10,355 bases of DNA from Mediterranea massiliensis (GCA_958402075.1 CATXSD010000089.1:1-10355); one strand, 5' to 3'; numbered from the stretch's first letter, positions 1-6,482 are shown. Program-made: numbers and translations. Notes: generated by a model from the letters alone, not told the origin.

Positions 1-183
1 CTGGCCATCGCCACACGCAACATCGGGGCGACCAAGGCATCGGTGCTCGGCGTCTTCGAGCCCGTCACGGCCATCCTGGTGGGGACGGTGGTCTTCGGCG
101 AAGCGCTCACGACCAACATCGTCGTCGGCATTGCGATATCGGTAGTTGCCATCACGTTCATGATTGCCATGACCAAGCGATAG
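1..183 (+). CDS. EamA/DMT-family transporter, C-terminal fragment
   Basis: The first 60 codons are open in frame 1 and end at TAG (181-183). The fragment reads as the last two or so transmembrane segments of a drug/metabolite transporter. It has ATRNIGATKASVLGVFEPVTAILVG, where a small-residue helix follows the characteristic 'FEP' turn, then VVFGEAL and a final hydrophobic helix ending in MTKR. The 'FEPV.A.l.g...lGE.l' pattern is typical of the last repeat of EamA proteins, which are ten-helix inner-membrane permeases exporting or importing small metabolites. The start and most of the protein lie outside the window, so the substrate cannot be guessed. A short hairpin lies about 40 nt downstream. 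Family assignment is fairly sure; function beyond that is unknown. Confidence 0.8.
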   Translation: MAIATRNIGATKASVLGVFEPVTAILVGTVVFGEALTTNIVVGIAISVVAITFMIAMTKR

Positions 184-224
184 GTTTCATTTTGACACTT
201 TGACGCGCCGACCGCCTGAGAATC

Positions 225-249
225 GCCTGTTTCGCCCCGAAGGACAGGC
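225..249. terminator. Possible hairpin downstream of the EamA gene
   Basis: GCCTGT (225-230) pairs with ACAGGC (244-249). An inner TTCG/CGAA stem (231-234 with 238-241) is offset by a GG bulge. It lies 42 bp after the transporter stop codon. No T-tract follows on either strand, so this is a candidate structured 3' end rather than a clear intrinsic terminator. Confidence 0.3.
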
Positions 250-366
250 CGATGCAAAAGAACGAAGCACGGACGGCCTTATCCGCTATGCCTCAACGCG
301 ATAGCGAAATCCTTACAAAAATTCTGGAAGAAAAACGAAGCGAAAAGCCGCCCTTTCAGGCTTTGG

Positions 367-542
367 AAGTCCGAAAACGGCGGCTCTGAAGCCCGAAAGC
401 GGGGAAAACAATGCCTTTTCCCTCGGAAAACAATGCTTTTATCGAGGGAAAACATCCGATTTGTCGAGGGAAAACCTGCACGCTGACGGGGGAAAACATA
501 CACGTTGCCCCGCTGAAACAGACGTTTTCCTGCCGAAAGACG
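367..542. repeat. Degenerate 22-bp tandem repeat array (GGAAAACA core)
   Basis: GGAAAACA or a one-base variant begins at 403, 425, 447, 469 and 491, exactly 22 bp apart each time. A decayed copy (CTGAAACA) sits in the same phase at 513. Units 411-432, 433-454 and 455-476 are the most alike; a rough consensus is ATGCTTTTATCGAGGGAAAACA. The blocks at 367-388, 389-410 and 521-542 keep only parts of it. The unit at 411-432 also contains a small perfect hairpin, TTTTCC (416-421) with GGAAAA (425-430). Since 22 is not a multiple of three, the repeat cannot encode a constant peptide repeat, and the short ORFs crossing it look like by-products. The stretch 184-660 therefore holds no gene I can support; its content is this array plus decayed or inverted copies of the core. 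Confidence 0.75.
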
Positions 543-617
543 GCGCAGGAGGGCCGTTTTCCCTTCCCGTTGGGACGGATGGGGGAAAGGAAGGTGTCAG
601 CCCAAAGCGTGTTTTCC
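524..617. repeat. Inverted, non-periodic copies of the GGAAAAC core
   Basis: Downstream of the 22-bp array the same core appears in the opposite orientation as GTTTTCC at 524-530, 556-562 and 611-617. The spacings of 32 and 55 bp do not keep the 22-bp phase. Together with the direct copies these could fold into hairpins in a transcript. They may be remnants of an older, rearranged part of the array, but short AT/GC-rich cores of this kind can also recur by chance. Confidence 0.35.
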
Positions 618-669
618 TGTCACTTTGCGCGCGTTTCCGCCCGAAAGCATGACATGCTGAAAAACAAAA

Positions 670-698
670 GCTCCGACATTCGCGGGGAACATCGGAGC
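670..698 (-). terminator. Intrinsic terminator of tRNA-Gln
   Basis: On the minus strand, GCTCCGA (698-692) pairs with TCGGAGC (676-670) around a 15-nt loop. The stem is followed directly by TTTTGTTTTT (669-660). It starts about 10 nt past the tRNA 3' end, as expected for a Rho-independent terminator of a single tRNA transcription unit. Confidence 0.8.
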
Positions 699-707
699 CT
701 TTGCTCG

Positions 708-778
708 TTGGACTACCAGGATTCGAACCTGGACAAACAGAACCAAAACCTGTTGTGCTACCATTACACCATAGTCCA
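708..778 (-). tRNA. tRNA-Gln (anticodon TTG)
   Basis: Read on the minus strand, this 71-nt segment folds as a cloverleaf. The acceptor TGGACTA (778-772) pairs with TAGTCCA (715-709), with A at the discriminator position (708). The D stem is GTGT/GCAC with loop AATGGTA. The anticodon stem ACAGG/TCTGT encloses TTTTGGT, giving anticodon TTG. The T arm is CCAGG-TTCGAAT-CCTGG. CCA is not encoded: the sequence after the discriminator is CGAGC. The gene has its own promoter and terminator. It decodes CAA and, by wobble, CAG glutamine codons. Confidence 0.95.
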
Positions 779-809
779 AACTTCAGGTGCTTTCTGTTAA
801 AAAGCGGTG

Positions 810-841
810 CAAAGATAGAGGTTTCGGTGATAGCTTCCAAA
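810..841 (-). promoter_or_regulatory. Bacteroides-type promoter of tRNA-Gln
   Basis: On the minus strand, TTTG (841-838) is followed after 20 nt by TATCTTTG (817-810). These match the Bacteroides primary sigma -33 (TTTG) and -7 (TAnnTTTG) elements. Transcription would start just upstream of the tRNA. The element lies back to back with the promoter of the tricorn-like gene, only about 40 bp away. Confidence 0.75.
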
Positions 842-881
842 TATTCGGTTGCTTTTTTCAGTACTTTTGTTGATTTTGTTC

Positions 882-889
882 TATCTTTG
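882..889 (+). promoter_or_regulatory. Bacteroides -7 promoter element of the tricorn-like gene
   Basis: TATCTTTG fits the TAnnTTTG -7 consensus and lies 34 bp before the chosen ATG, giving a leader of roughly 30 nt. No good TTTG -33 box sits at the usual distance; that position is a T-run (853-858). The start is therefore supported mainly by the -7 box. Confidence 0.6.
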
Positions 890-923
890 TGTCAGAAAAT
901 ACATTCTATCAATACTATTTCTT

Positions 924-3900
924 ATGAAAAAATTGACATGTTCCCTGCTGCTGGGCCTCACGGCCGCGGCTTCGGCCTGGGCCGGAACCCCGCTCTGGAT
1001 GCGCGACGTACGCATCTCGCCCGACGGCTCGCAGATCGCCTTCTGCTACAAGGGCGACCTCTACAAAGTGAATGCAAAGGGAGGCGAAGCCGTACGGCTC
1101 ACCTCGCAACCCTCCTATGAATCGTCGCCCGTGTGGTCGCCCGACGGACGGCAGATTGCCTTTGCCAGCGACCGCGAAGGCAACATGGACGTCTATGTGA
1201 TGCCGGCCGACGGCGGAAGCGCACGCCGCCTCACCTACAACTCGGCCTCCGAAGTGCCCACGGCCTTCTCGCCCGACGGCAAGAAAGTTTATTTCAACGC
1301 TGCCCTGCAGGACCCCGCCTCGAGCGCCCTCTTCCCCACTTCGGCCATGACGGAGCTCTATGCCGTGCCCACCGACGGCGGACGGACGGAGCAGGTGCTG
1401 GCCACACCCGCCGAAGCTGTCTGCTTCCTGAACGACGGCCAGGGCTCCTTCCTCTACCAGGACCGCAAGGGCTTCGAGGACGAATGGCGCAAGCACCACA
1501 CGTCGTCCGTCACGCGCGACATCTGGCGCTATGACGCCGCCACGGGCCGCCACACCAACCTGACCAACCGCGCGGGCGAGGACCGCAACCCCGTCCTCTC
1601 GGACAACGGCACGGAGGTCTACTTCCTGAGCGAACGCGACGGCGGCTCGTTCAACGTGTGGCGCATGGGGCTGAACAACCCGCAGGCCGTGCTGCCCGTC
1701 ACCACCTTCAAGACCCACCCCGTACGCTTCCTCTCGCAGGGCAAGGGCACCCTCTGCTATACCTACGACGGCGAAATCTATACGCAGACCGTGGGCGGCA
1801 AGCCGCAGAAGGTGAAAATCAGCCTGACGGACGATGACACCGACGCCGTGGCCCGCTTCAACTTCGCGAGCGGAGCCACCTCGGCCACTCCCTCGGCCGA
1901 CGGCGAACAGGTGGCCTTCATCATCCGCGGCGAGGTATTCGTCACCTCGGCCGACTATGCCACCACCAAGCAGATCACCCATACCGCAGCAGCCGAAGCC
2001 GACGTCTGCTTCGCCCCCGACGGACGCACCCTGGCCTACGCCAGCGAACGCGGCGGCAACTGGCAGCTCTATCTGGCCAAGATAGCCCGCAAGGAAGACC
2101 CCAACTTTGCCAACGCCACGCTGATCGACGAAGAAGTGCTGCTGCCCTCCACCACCGTGGAGCGCACCATGCCCGCCTTCTCGCCCGACGGCAAGGAGCT
2201 GGCCTTCATCGAAGACCGCAACCGCCTGATGGTCCTCAACCTCGAGACGAGGAAGGTACGCCAGATAACCGACGGCTCCACCTGGTACAGCACCGCAGGC
2301 GGCTTCAACTACCAGTGGTCGCCCGACGGACGGTGGTTCGCCCTCGAATTCATCGGCAACGGCCACGACCCCTACACCGACATCGGCCTGGTGAGCGCCG
2401 ACGGCAAGGGCGAAATATTCAACCTGACGGGCAGCGGCTACTTCAGCTCCTCGCCCCGCTGGGTGATGGACGGCAACGCCCTCCTCTTCAGCACCGAACG
2501 CTACGGCATGCGCAGCCACGCCTCGTGGGGCTCGCTGGAAGACGCCATGCTGGTGTTCCTCAACCAGGATGCCTACGACAAGTACCGCCTGAGCAAGGAG
2601 GACTACGAACTCCAGAAAAAGGAGAAGGACGAGGCTGACAAGGACAAGAAAGACAAGGACGACGACAAGGATAAGAAGGACAAGAAGGACGGCGACAAGC
2701 AGGACGACGTGAAAGCCATCGAGGTAGAGCTGGACGGCATCGAGGACCGCATCGTGCGCCTCACGCCCAACTCCTCGCGCCTGGGCGACGCCATCCTCTC
2801 GGCCGACGGCGAAAGCCTCTACTACATGTCGGCCTTCGAAGGGGGCTTCGACCTCTGGAAGATGGACCTGCGCAAGCGCGACACCAAGCTGCTGAAGAAG
2901 ATGGACGCCGGATGGGCCTCGCTCACGCTGGATAAGAAGGGCGACAACCTCTTCATCCTGAGCGGCCGCAGCATGCAGAAGATGAACACCAAGAGCGACA
3001 AGCTGGAACCCATTACCTACCGCGCCGAGATGAAGATGGACCTGGCCGAGGAGCGTGCCTACATGTTCGACCACGTGTACAAGCAGGAGAAGAAGCGCTT
3101 CTACAACCAGAACATGCACGGCGTGGACTGGGACAAGATGACGGCCGCCTACCGCAAGTTCCTGCCCCACATCAACAACAACTACGACTTCGCCGAACTG
3201 CTGAGCGAATGGCTGGGCGAGCTGAACGTGTCGCACACGGGCGGACGCTACTATCCCTCGCTGGCCACCGACGCCACCGCCAGCCTGGGTCTGCTCTACA
3301 GCTGGACCGACCATGGGCAGGGTCTGCTGATAGACGAAGTGGTGGAGAAAGGTCCCTTCGACACGGCCCGCTCCAAGGTGAAGGCCGGCGACCGCATCGA
3401 GAAGATAGACGGGCAGGCACTGGACGCCAAGACCGACATCAGCCAGCTGCTCAACGGCAAGGCGGGCCGCAAGACGCTCGTCTCCTTCTACAGCCCCGCT
3501 ACGGGCCAGCGCTGGGACGAAGTGGTGAAACCCATCAGCAGCGGTGCCCTCAACGGCCTGCTCTACCGCCGCTGGGTGAAGCAGCGTGCAGCCGACGTGG
3601 AACGCTGGTCGGGCGGACGCCTGGGCTACGTACACATCCAGTCGATGGACGACGGCAGCTTCCGCAACATCTACTCGGACATCCTGGGCAAGTATAACAA
3701 GTGCGACGGCATCGTCATCGACACCCGCTTCAACGGCGGCGGACGCCTGCACGAAGACATCGAGGTGCTGTTCAGCGGCAAGAAGTACTTCACGCAGGTG
3801 GTACGCGGACGCGAAGCCTGCGACATGCCCAGCCGCCGCTGGAACAAGCCCAGCATCATGCTGCAGTGCGAGGCCAACTACTCCAACGCCCACGGCACAC

Positions 3901-4172
3901 CCTGGGTGTACAGCCATCAGAAGCTGGGCAAGCTGGTCGGCGCGCCCGTACCCGGCACCATGACCAGCGTGTCGTGGGAGACGCTGCAAGACCGCTCGCT
4001 GGTGTTCGGCATCCCCGTCGTAGGCTATCGCCTGCCCGACGGTTCCTACCTGGAGAACACCCAGCTGGAGCCCGACATCCTGATACTCAACAGCCCCGAG
4101 ACCATCGTCAAGGGTGAAGACACGCAGCTCAAGACGGCTGTGGACGAACTGCTGAAGGAAATCGGCAAGTAA
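924..4172 (+). CDS. Exported Tricorn-type S41 family protease, 1082 aa
   Basis: This is a large multidomain serine peptidase resembling archaeal Tricorn. I chose ATG 924 over an in-frame upstream start at 849. It opens a clean signal peptide (MKKLTCSLLLGLTAAASAWA, probable cleavage before Gly21) and lies just after a -7 box, whereas 849 lies upstream of that box. Residues about 25-690 carry recurrent W/FSPDG-x-x-IAF and SDREGNMDVY blade motifs of TolB-like beta-propellers. A Lys/Asp-rich insertion (about 565-597) interrupts the second propeller. PDZ-like sequence follows (about 785-870, GPFDTARSKVKAGDRIEKIDG). The core has SH of NVSHTGG at Ser770/His771, VIDTRFNGGG, and NYSNAHG with probable nucleophile Ser987. 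An acidic catalytic partner probably lies near Glu1044/Glu1049. The length is close to Tricorn (about 1070 aa). The signal peptide places it in the periplasm or envelope, unlike cytosolic archaeal Tricorn. It is probably monocistronic. Peptide trimming is inferred from the family. Confidence 0.92.
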   Translation: MKKLTCSLLLGLTAAASAWAGTPLWMRDVRISPDGSQIAFCYKGDLYKVNAKGGEAVRLTSQPSYESSPVWSPDGRQIAFASDREGNMDVYVMPADGGSARRLTYNSASEVPTAFSPDGKKVYFNAALQDPASSALFPTSAMTELYAVPTDGGRTEQVLATPAEAVCFLNDGQGSFLYQDRKGFEDEWRKHHTSSVTRDIWRYDAATGRHTNLTNRAGEDRNPVLSDNGTEVYFLSERDGGSFNVWRMGLNNPQAVLPVTTFKTHPVRFLSQGKGTLCYTYDGEIYTQTVGGKPQKVKISLTDDDTDAVARFNFASGATSATPSADGEQVAFIIRGEVFVTSADYATTKQITHTAAAEADVCFAPDGRTLAYASERGGNWQLYLAKIARKEDPNFANATLIDEEVLLPSTTVERTMPAFSPDGKELAFIEDRNRLMVLNLETRKVRQITDGSTWYSTAGGFNYQWSPDGRWFALEFIGNGHDPYTDIGLVSADGKGEIFNLTGSGYFSSSPRWVMDGNALLFSTERYGMRSHASWGSLEDAMLVFLNQDAYDKYRLSKEDYELQKKEKDEADKDKKDKDDDKDKKDKKDGDKQDDVKAIEVELDGIEDRIVRLTPNSSRLGDAILSADGESLYYMSAFEGGFDLWKMDLRKRDTKLLKKMDAGWASLTLDKKGDNLFILSGRSMQKMNTKSDKLEPITYRAEMKMDLAEERAYMFDHVYKQEKKRFYNQNMHGVDWDKMTAAYRKFLPHINNNYDFAELLSEWLGELNVSHTGGRYYPSLATDATASLGLLYSWTDHGQGLLIDEVVEKGPFDTARSKVKAGDRIEKIDGQALDAKTDISQLLNGKAGRKTLVSFYSPATGQRWDEVVKPISSGALNGLLYRRWVKQRAADVERWSGGRLGYVHIQSMDDGSFRNIYSDILGKYNKCDGIVIDTRFNGGGRLHEDIEVLFSGKKYFTQVVRGREACDMPSRRWNKPSIMLQCEANYSNAHGTPWVYSHQKLGKLVGAPVPGTMTSVSWETLQDRSLVFGIPVVGYRLPDGSYLENTQLEPDILILNSPETIVKGEDTQLKTAVDELLKEIGK

Positions 4173-4181
4173 AACAAAAGC

Positions 4182-4262
4182 TTTCAGGCACGCATTGCAC
4201 GGATTTTCACGGACAGACTTCATACGTTTGTCCGTGTTTTTCCGCGCAATCCGTGCCTGAAA
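4182..4262. repeat. Long imperfect hairpin after the tricorn-like gene
   Basis: Three nested paired blocks are visible. TTTCAGGCACG (4182-4192) pairs perfectly with CGTGCCTGAAA (4252-4262). ATTGC (4194-4198) pairs with GCAAT (4246-4250), and CGGA (4200-4203) with TCCG (4241-4244). CACGGACA (4208-4215) pairs with TGTCCGTG (4229-4236) around a 13-nt loop. It starts 10 bp after the stop codon, so it could stabilise or end the mRNA. The plus strand has no T-tract after it, so simple intrinsic termination is doubtful. The repeated CACGGA words resemble dispersed intergenic repeats I associate with Bacteroides genomes. Confidence 0.65.
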
Positions 4263-4277
4263 AGTATCACCCCCTGA

Positions 4278-4392
4278 CACAGTGCTTCCTGAGGTCGTGA
4301 CACAGTGCTGCGTGAGGGTGCAACGAAGCACTGCATGAGGGGGTAACGAAGCACTTCGTCAGACCCTCAGGAAGCACTGCATGAGAACGGCA
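4278..4392. repeat. Five-unit 23-bp tandem repeat array
   Basis: Five consecutive 23-bp units occupy 4278-4300, 4301-4323, 4324-4346, 4347-4369 and 4370-4392, with no spacers. Units 1-2 begin CACAGTGCT and units 3-5 begin CGAAGCACT or GGAAGCACT. Most have TGAGG at unit positions 13-17. AGTGCTTC and GAAGCACT are reverse complements, so the units carry the same palindrome half in either orientation. CAGTGCTTCCTGAGG (4280-4294) is an exact inverted match to CCTCAGGAAGCACTG (4365-4379), so the outer units could pair into one large hairpin. No ORF of note covers it. The role is unknown. Confidence 0.75.
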
Positions 4393-4403
4393 TGAAACCA
4401 TAC

Positions 4404-4434
4404 AAAAAAAGGAAGGCCCGTAGGGTCTTCCTTT
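4404..4434 (-). terminator. Intrinsic terminator of tyrS, possibly bidirectional
   Basis: A 12-bp stem, AAAGGAAGGCCC (4408-4419) with GGGTCTTCCTTT (4423-4434), contains one G-T pair and closes a 3-nt GTA loop. On the minus strand it is followed by a run of seven T, four of them beyond the stem (4407-4404), about 30 bp past the tyrS stop. On the plus strand the trailing CTTTATATATAG is less T-rich, so it may also stop + strand transcripts, but less certainly. Confidence 0.85.
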
Positions 4435-4460
4435 CTTTATATATAGAATGATATATCCGC

Positions 4461-5756
4461 TTATTTCGCAATAATCAGATAATAGTTCTTCTTGCCGCGC
4501 TGAACCAGCAGATATTTGTCGTCCAGCAGGTCGGCAGTAGTGATTACCTGGTCGAAAGCCGTCAGCTTCTCTTTGTTCAACGAAACGCCGCCACCTTGTA
4601 CCAGCTTGCGCATCTCGCCTTTCGAAGCGAATACGGCTGCATTTTCGGTAAACAGGTCTACGGCCTTCACGCCGGCAGCCAGTGCGTCGCGCGACACTTC
4701 GAACTGAGGCACGCCTTCAAAGACGGACAACAGCGTCTTTTCGTCCAGTTTCTTCAACGCTTCGGACGTACCGCCGCCGAAGAGGATGGAAGAAGCCTCC
4801 ACAGCCGCATTGTAGTCGTCCTCAGAGTGTACCATGATGGTCACTTCCTTGGCCAGACGTTTCTGGAGCGCGCGCAGGTGCGGAGCCTGACGGTGTTCTT
4901 CAATCAGCGCCTCGATTTCTTCCTTTCCGATGGAAGTGAAGATCTTGATATATTTCTCGGCATCGGCATCGCTCACGTTCAGCCAGAACTGGTAGAACTT
5001 GTAGGGAGATGTATAGTTGGGATCGAGCCAGATGTTTCCGCTCTCTGTCTTACCGAACTTGCCGCCGTCGGCCTTCGTGATGAGCGGGCAGGTCAGCGCA
5101 TATACCTCGCCGCCATTGGTACGGCGGATGAGCTCGGCACCCGTCGTGATGTTGCCCCACTGGTCGCTGCCGCCCATCTGGAGCTTGCAGTTCTTGGTCT
5201 CATACAGGTGGAGGAAGTCGTAGCCCTGCAGCAGCTGGTAGGTGAACTCCGTGAACGAAAGTCCGTCGCGGGCCTCGCCGTTCAGACGTTTCTGCACGCT
5301 GTCCTTGGCCATCATGTAGTTCACGGTGATGTGCTTGCCCACCTCACGGGCGAAGTCGAGGAAGGTAAAGTCCTTCATCCAGTCGTAGTTGTTCACCAGT
5401 TCGGCATGGTTGGGAGCATCGGAGTCAAAGTCCAGGAACTTGCTCAACTGCTTCTTGATGCACTCCTGATTGTGGCGCAGAGTCGCTTCGTCGAGCAGAT
5501 TGCGCTCCTGCGACTTGCCCGAAGGGTCACCGATCATACCCGTAGCGCCACCGATCAGCGCCAGAGGCTTGTGGCCGCAACGCTGGAAATGACGCAGAAT
5601 CATCACACCGCACAAGTGTCCGATGTGCAAAGAATCGGCTGTAGGGTCGATACCCAGATAAGCCGTTACCATTTCTCCTTTGGACAATAACTCTTCCGTT
5701 CCCGGCATCATCGTGTGGAGCATGCCACGCCATCTTAATTCTTCTACAAAATTCAT
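4461..5756 (-). CDS. tyrS: Tyrosyl-tRNA synthetase
   Basis: This cytoplasmic class I aminoacyl-tRNA synthetase charges tRNA-Tyr with tyrosine using ATP. The protein is 431 aa, the usual size for the bacterial TyrRS form. The class I signature HIGH is at residues 44-47 in YLGIDPTADSLHIGHLCG. The tyrosine-site segment QMGGSDQWGN is at 193-202. The KMSKS-like loop is KFGKT at 233-237, the usual TyrRS variant. The C-terminal part (about 365-431), including VQGGGVSLN and KYLLVQRGKKNYYL, fits an S4 RNA-binding domain. The ATG at 5756 is preceded by a strong Bacteroides promoter and a leader of about 40 nt. It lies 78 bp downstream of the tatD-like gene, so it probably has its own transcript as well as possible read-through. 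A strong hairpin terminator follows. Confidence 0.97.
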   Translation of the reverse strand: MNFVEELRWRGMLHTMMPGTEELLSKGEMVTAYLGIDPTADSLHIGHLCGVMILRHFQRCGHKPLALIGGATGMIGDPSGKSQERNLLDEATLRHNQECIKKQLSKFLDFDSDAPNHAELVNNYDWMKDFTFLDFAREVGKHITVNYMMAKDSVQKRLNGEARDGLSFTEFTYQLLQGYDFLHLYETKNCKLQMGGSDQWGNITTGAELIRRTNGGEVYALTCPLITKADGGKFGKTESGNIWLDPNYTSPYKFYQFWLNVSDADAEKYIKIFTSIGKEEIEALIEEHRQAPHLRALQKRLAKEVTIMVHSEDDYNAAVEASSILFGGGTSEALKKLDEKTLLSVFEGVPQFEVSRDALAAGVKAVDLFTENAAVFASKGEMRKLVQGGGVSLNKEKLTAFDQVITTADLLDDKYLLVQRGKKNYYLIIAK

Positions 5757-5801
5757 CGAATGATATATAGTTTAATGATTTATTTATAGTTATACCTGCC
5801 G

Positions 5802-5832
5802 CAAAAGTACGACCTTTCTTTGAAGATACAAA
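5802..5832 (-). promoter_or_regulatory. Bacteroides-type promoter of tyrS
   Basis: On the minus strand, TTTG (5832-5829) is separated by exactly 19 nt from TACTTTTG (5809-5802), an excellent match to the -33/-7 consensus. The -33 box sits 2 bp past the stop codon of the upstream tatD-like gene. The predicted leader before the tyrS ATG is short and AT-rich. I see no T-box or other structured leader in it. Confidence 0.85.
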
Positions 5833-5834
5833 AC

Positions 5835-6482
5835 TTAATGTCCAAAAAAGACACTCCGCACGTTGCAGGAAACCGTTTCCGCCAGTTCGCCGCACGTCAC
5901 GCCGCGCACGAGGGCCGCCCGTTCGTACAGGTCGGCAATGGGCACGTCGCTCTCGTCCGTCTCCAGGAACAGGCGGTCGGCCGGCATCCCGCGCAAGGCT
6001 TCCTCCTGATAATGGGCGCCGAAAGACAGATACAGACCGTGGCGCACGAGGTCCTGGGCCAGCTGCGCCTTGCCGCGAAAGCCGTGGACAATCCAGGGCA
6101 CACGGGGCTGCAGCTCTCTCTTCAAGGCCAGCAGTTCGGCGGCAGCCTTCACCAGATGGAGCACCAGCGGTTTTCCTGCGGCTCCGGCCACACGGGCCTG
6201 ATAGCGAAGCGCGTCTGTCTGCCTATCCAAAGGCACTGCCACAAGCTTGTCCAATCCGGCTTCGCCCACTGCCAGCACGCGCGGATGGCGCACCAATGCC
6301 TCAAAATGTGCCTTGAACGCAGCATCCGTCCAGTCGTACTCCTCCAGCTGCCAGGGATGAATGCCGACAGCATACCAACCATCCTCCTGCGGACAGAAAG
6401 CGTCGGGCTGGCAGCAGACAATGGCTTCGCCCGGTACGGACGGTAACCGGTGGGTATGGATGTCTATGGGATAAGGAGGCAT
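5835..6482 (-). CDS. Short TatD-family metal-dependent hydrolase
   Basis: This is an amidohydrolase-fold protein of the TatD family, whose studied members are Mg/Mn-dependent DNases. The 215-aa protein is shorter than typical TatD (about 260 aa). The metal-site motifs are nonetheless in order: DIHTH (His9, His11), GIHPW (40-44), GEAGLD with Glu74, LHL with His109, HGFRG with His133, and LETDES with Asp176. The missing length seems to lie in loops between these motifs and near the C-terminus rather than in the metal ligands. It starts 12 nt after the yidD stop and is the last gene of the string before the tyrS promoter. A nuclease role is inferred only from the family; a proofreading or generic hydrolase function is equally possible. 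Confidence 0.85.
   Translation of the reverse strand: MPPYPIDIHTHRLPSVPGEAIVCCQPDAFCPQEDGWYAVGIHPWQLEEYDWTDAAFKAHFEALVRHPRVLAVGEAGLDKLVAVPLDRQTDALRYQARVAGAAGKPLVLHLVKAAAELLALKRELQPRVPWIVHGFRGKAQLAQDLVRHGLYLSFGAHYQEEALRGMPADRLFLETDESDVPIADLYERAALVRGVTCGELAETVSCNVRSVFFGH

Noticed and set aside
367..542. CRISPR array
   Set aside because: The repeat core is only about 8 bp, the period of 22 bp leaves no room for spacers, units are degenerate along their whole length, and no cas genes are present.
279..840. Several small ORFs on both strands through the repeat and tRNA region
   Set aside because: They run through a 22-bp tandem array (period not divisible by three) or through the tRNA gene and its terminator, and they lack start signals or recognisable similarity.
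849..923. N-terminal extension of the tricorn-like gene to an ATG at 849
   Set aside because: It would put a second hydrophobic stretch before a perfect signal peptide and would start upstream of the -7 promoter box at 882-889.
915..4331. A 1138-aa open frame on the minus strand across the whole tricorn-like gene
   Set aside because: It mirrors a GC-rich, strongly codon-biased real gene. Its translation is a low-complexity mix of A, V, G, H, L and Q with no recognisable domain, and the + strand protein has clear family motifs and a signal peptide.
4596..5690. A 364-aa open frame on the plus strand opposite tyrS
   Set aside because: It lies wholly antisense to an unmistakable TyrRS and shows no domain-like sequence.
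5757..5834. T-box or other aminoacyl-tRNA-responsive leader before tyrS
   Set aside because: The predicted leader is only about 40 nt and has no room for a T-box stem and antiterminator.
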